Below, piece by piece: positions 61,501 through 64,000 of a DNA stretch of 64,000 bases. The translations under genes and the position numbers were made by a program. Origin of the DNA: Nemopilema nomurai (lineage: Eukaryota > Cnidaria > Scyphozoa > Rhizostomeae > Rhizostomatidae); the NCBI GenBank assembly GCA_003864495.1, contig ML133427.1, forward strand, positions 475,703 to 539,702. The letters are read 5' to 3'. Under the pieces are notes generated by a model that had not been told where the DNA came from, searched no databases, and was given only the letters and a program-made list of their open reading frames with translations. Each line of letters starts with the position of its first letter. Positions within the stretch are counted from its first letter, which is position 1.

Positions 61501-63635
61501 TTGAACCCGAAATTTGACCACAAACCAGAGACGCCAAAGAACACTACCCTTAACATAGTCCCTTCGAATCTTACACAAAGACGAGATCACTAATGACCAG
61601 TTTGTCAAATTTGTCACAAAAGAAGCTCCACAAACAACATTGAAATATAAAAAGTAAGAAAATAAACTCACGTAAGAGGCATCATGGGCGGGACAGAGCC
61701 TCGTTTGAATTCAAACTCGATTTTGTGAACGGGGCCAGGCTGACACTGGGAGCAAATGGTTGCTAGGCGAGTGGCTTTCAAAACAAACTTTGGTAAAAAG
61801 ATCCCGTTTTTGCAAGTTGGGAAGCCTTGACAACCAAGCATCTGACTATAAAGAATACACATGAATCACTTTTAAGAAAGGAATTGAAAGCCTATATAAA
61901 CACTCTAAAATGCAATAAAACCACATCGTGGTGAAAATGGGACAGTTCAGGGAAGCTTTGGAGATTCTAGATTTGAAATTCAACAAGGCAGTAAGTTTAG
62001 AGTTTCCTTAATATAAATAAATAATAATAAAGCAATTGAAAGAGAAAGTATAAAGCACACTAGAACCTCTTTCACACGACATACTATTAGTCATGATTGC
62101 GACTGTTTAAATATACATTTGACAAAGTTTAGATGTCTTGAGAACTTGTAATGCTTACACCTCTTGGTAACTAAATCTTGGTACCTTGGCCTTTCATGAT
62201 TACACTCATATGATTACACTTGACATAGGTTTATAAGAGTTTTCTTTGTTAGTTCCTTTTTCAGACAGATAGGAGTCGCTGCAGGCAGTGCGCTTCTTGA
62301 AGAAACAGAGAGAACACATCTCAAGTTGTTAACATGATTGGAGTAGAGTTGGTATTTAAGGAGCTACAGCAAAAGGCAAATCAAAATAATTGTCAACCGT
62401 ACCTTCCTTCTCTAGTTTTTCTCAGAACTAAATCAAATCGCCCACATTTGGGACACTTTCGAACGGGTTCTGATATTTCCAGCTGCTCCGGATTAGCATT
62501 AGCACCTGAACGTAAAGACATTGAAGAATACAAACTGCACACAAAGCACAAGTATTCATATTGGGTCATAGCTTCTAAATAAATGAAGGTAGATGGCAGA
62601 TGAAATGCAAAATAGGTGAAAGCATGTATTAATGAAGAGCAGAAATATTGTGCGAGCGAAAGAAATAATGACCGAGCGGCGGAAATAATGATCTTGAGCA
62701 AAGGTGCCTTCGCAAAATAAGATTTGCCATATCAGGTCAAATACTGTGTCATATGGAGGATTGATGATTTCAGCTTGTACCGACCTGCAGTGGTTTGACA
62801 AGGTTGGCCAAAATATGTCGATAGTGCTTCATCTAGTCGCTCAACCTGTGGGAAAAGAAGGCTGGTGTAGTTTGCAAGGCCACGAGAAAGTGGATAACAA
62901 ACATATAGCTCAACCGACATTTCCAGTCACCTTTCTTCCTCCTCTTCCAATTCTTTCCCTGAAACGGGCTTTTCAAGAAGCAATAAATAGTGTCAACCAG
63001 GGCCTAAGTTTTTTGAAGGCAAGTGACAAATCAACAAAATGGTTTCTGTAAACATGTGACTATTCACAGCGAAACAGAAAATTTGCTTATTTTGCAAAGC
63101 AGAAGGAATTTTGAAAGGAAAGAGTTCTCGCTAATGAAAAAGCTTTAATCTGCTCAAAGCCAAAAGGTTATTTATTGGCTAAAACCTTATCAGTCAGTGT
63201 GGTCTGTCCTGACACTTACTGTCTCAGGCTAATTTACCACAAGAATAACTTCCAGCTAAAAGATAAATGGAGAGACTTTCTCGAAGCAGTAGAAGCAATA
63301 TTAAGAATGGAAAGGAGACAGTTTATAGAGCTTGCTGCAAAATGCGACTTGAACTCAGATTAAGCCTATTCCTTGTAAATATTCTGCTAATATCTCCGCT
63401 GCCTCTAAACTGCATCGATTTATAAAAAAACAAAAAGTGGCAACGCATAACAGGTGAATAGCACTGCTTGCCTCAGACATTATGCCTTGCCACAATATAT
63501 CCTCAGATCGAGTGACAGCTTTGGGGGTCACCTTAAACGTGCCAGTTCAGGATATGGATGGCAATAAAAAGCGTACCTGTTGGGAAGCGTGAATAAAGAC
63601 GTCTTTGTACTTTTGAATCTGCTCCGCAAGGACAT
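55590..63635 (-). CDS. TOP3A: DNA topoisomerase 3-alpha, C-terminal part (partial)
   Basis: Exons in phase: 63635-63577, 62845-62785, 62505-62403, 61845-61672, 61067-61006, 60461-60144, 59786-59747, 59515-59430, 58962-58870, 58453-58405, 58028-57943, 57780-57688, 57330-57282, 57081-57031, 56247-55993, 55621-55590 (TAG). The catalytic domain lies beyond the right edge. Visible: end of the core (AEQIQKYKDVF); topoisomerase zinc ribbons (CPKCGRFDLVL, LGCQGFPTC, CSQCQPGPVHKIEFEFKRGS, YVSCLGGCD); a Gly/Arg-rich exon (60461-60144); three GRF zinc fingers (TVRKDGPNQGRQFFKC...CNFFLW twice, TVSKDGANKGRPFYSC...CGFFQW once); and a final CCHC knuckle (CGACGEEGHTKKTC). TOP3A acts with BLM-type helicases and RMI1 to dissolve double Holliday junctions and in mitochondrial DNA decatenation. 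Human TOP3A has two GRF fingers as I recall; here a three-exon module is duplicated. Confidence 0.93.
59050..59400. repeat. Degenerate (TGTCA)n array in a TOP3A intron
   Basis: About 350 bp of imperfect GTCATGTCAT pentanucleotide repeats between the two exons of the first GRF finger (59515-59430 and 58962-58870). It opens long artificial frames of MSCHVMSC type on the plus strand. Confidence 0.9.
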
Positions 63636-64000
63636 CTGTCAACATGAGAATTCAATTAATCAAAATCACTGCTACTTAGGGACTTAAGAGAGTGGAGTGA
63701 CAAAGTTGACAGATTAAACACTTTTAGCCATTAAAATCACTAAGAACATCACCCTGAAAATACTACGCAGAGAAGGGCTGTAAAAGTATCGTCATCATTG
63801 GCATTTAAGATATTGTCCATTTAACAAAATCCTAATGGCTTTAAACTAAAAAGCAAATACAAAAAATATTCGTTAGTAAACATTATACCATTGTCCTATC
63901 TGCAATAAATTCAACTCATCTGCACACATATAGGCTTCCTATATGCCTTTTTAGATGACGTGGTCAAACCTGAAAGCTCTGACGTAGCGTCATTACCTTG
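63636..64000. other. Right-edge TOP3A intron
   Basis: This lies upstream of the first visible TOP3A exon. A stretch near the edge (rc reads CAAGGTAATGACGCTACGTCAGAGCTTTCAG before GTTTG) could be the end of an exon but could not be matched to the family. Confidence 0.4.

Overview
The window is animal (metazoan) nuclear DNA. It is AT-rich, its genes are split by many short GT-AG introns, and the proteins belong to animal families (TMEM220, BAIAP3/UNC13D, ADAM metalloproteases, TOP3A). No sequence here fixes the phylum. An invertebrate, possibly an early-branching one such as a cnidarian, is an inference. Exon models were built by hand from splice sites, reading-frame phase and family similarity; boundaries may be off by a base or two.

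Layout, left to right: (1) the last three exons of a TMEM220-like membrane protein gene (+, 282-1039). (2) A long coiled-coil gene on the minus strand (12524 to 1538), possibly the kinetochore protein Nuf2, with a hAT-type miniature transposon in its first intron. (3) A second TMEM220-like gene (-, 17320 to 13947) that appears to lack the last membrane segment. (4) A short unidentified minus-strand locus near 19.5 kb, then a 1390-bp non-autonomous hAT element with a perfect 8-bp target duplication. (5) A roughly 21-kb BAIAP3/UNC13D-type gene (-, 44598 to 23814) in which 35 exons with consistent phases can be joined, giving C2A, MUN and C2B domains. One of its introns holds a complete three-exon coiled-coil gene of unknown family on the same strand (33969-31860), and that gene's own intron holds a decayed Tc1-type transposon. 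(6) Two convergent ADAM metalloprotease genes (+, 47201-49632 and -, 55038-52663), each with one giant coding exon plus one small last exon. (7) The 3' part of TOP3A (-, 63635 to 55590, running off the right edge), in which the exon set for a GRF zinc finger has been duplicated to give three fingers.

The most notable feature is the ADAM pair. About 480 bp coding for the prodomain is nearly identical between the two genes, in inverted orientation, while the protease and disintegrin parts have diverged widely. This pattern points to recent gene conversion or a very recent partial copy. The genes do not form an operon or pathway; they are a typical mixed eukaryotic neighbourhood with exocytosis (BAIAP3), cell-surface proteolysis (ADAM), DNA topology (TOP3A) and possibly kinetochore functions.

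No tRNA, rRNA or CRISPR array was recognised. Many short open frames in the window overlap real exons or introns and are not listed.
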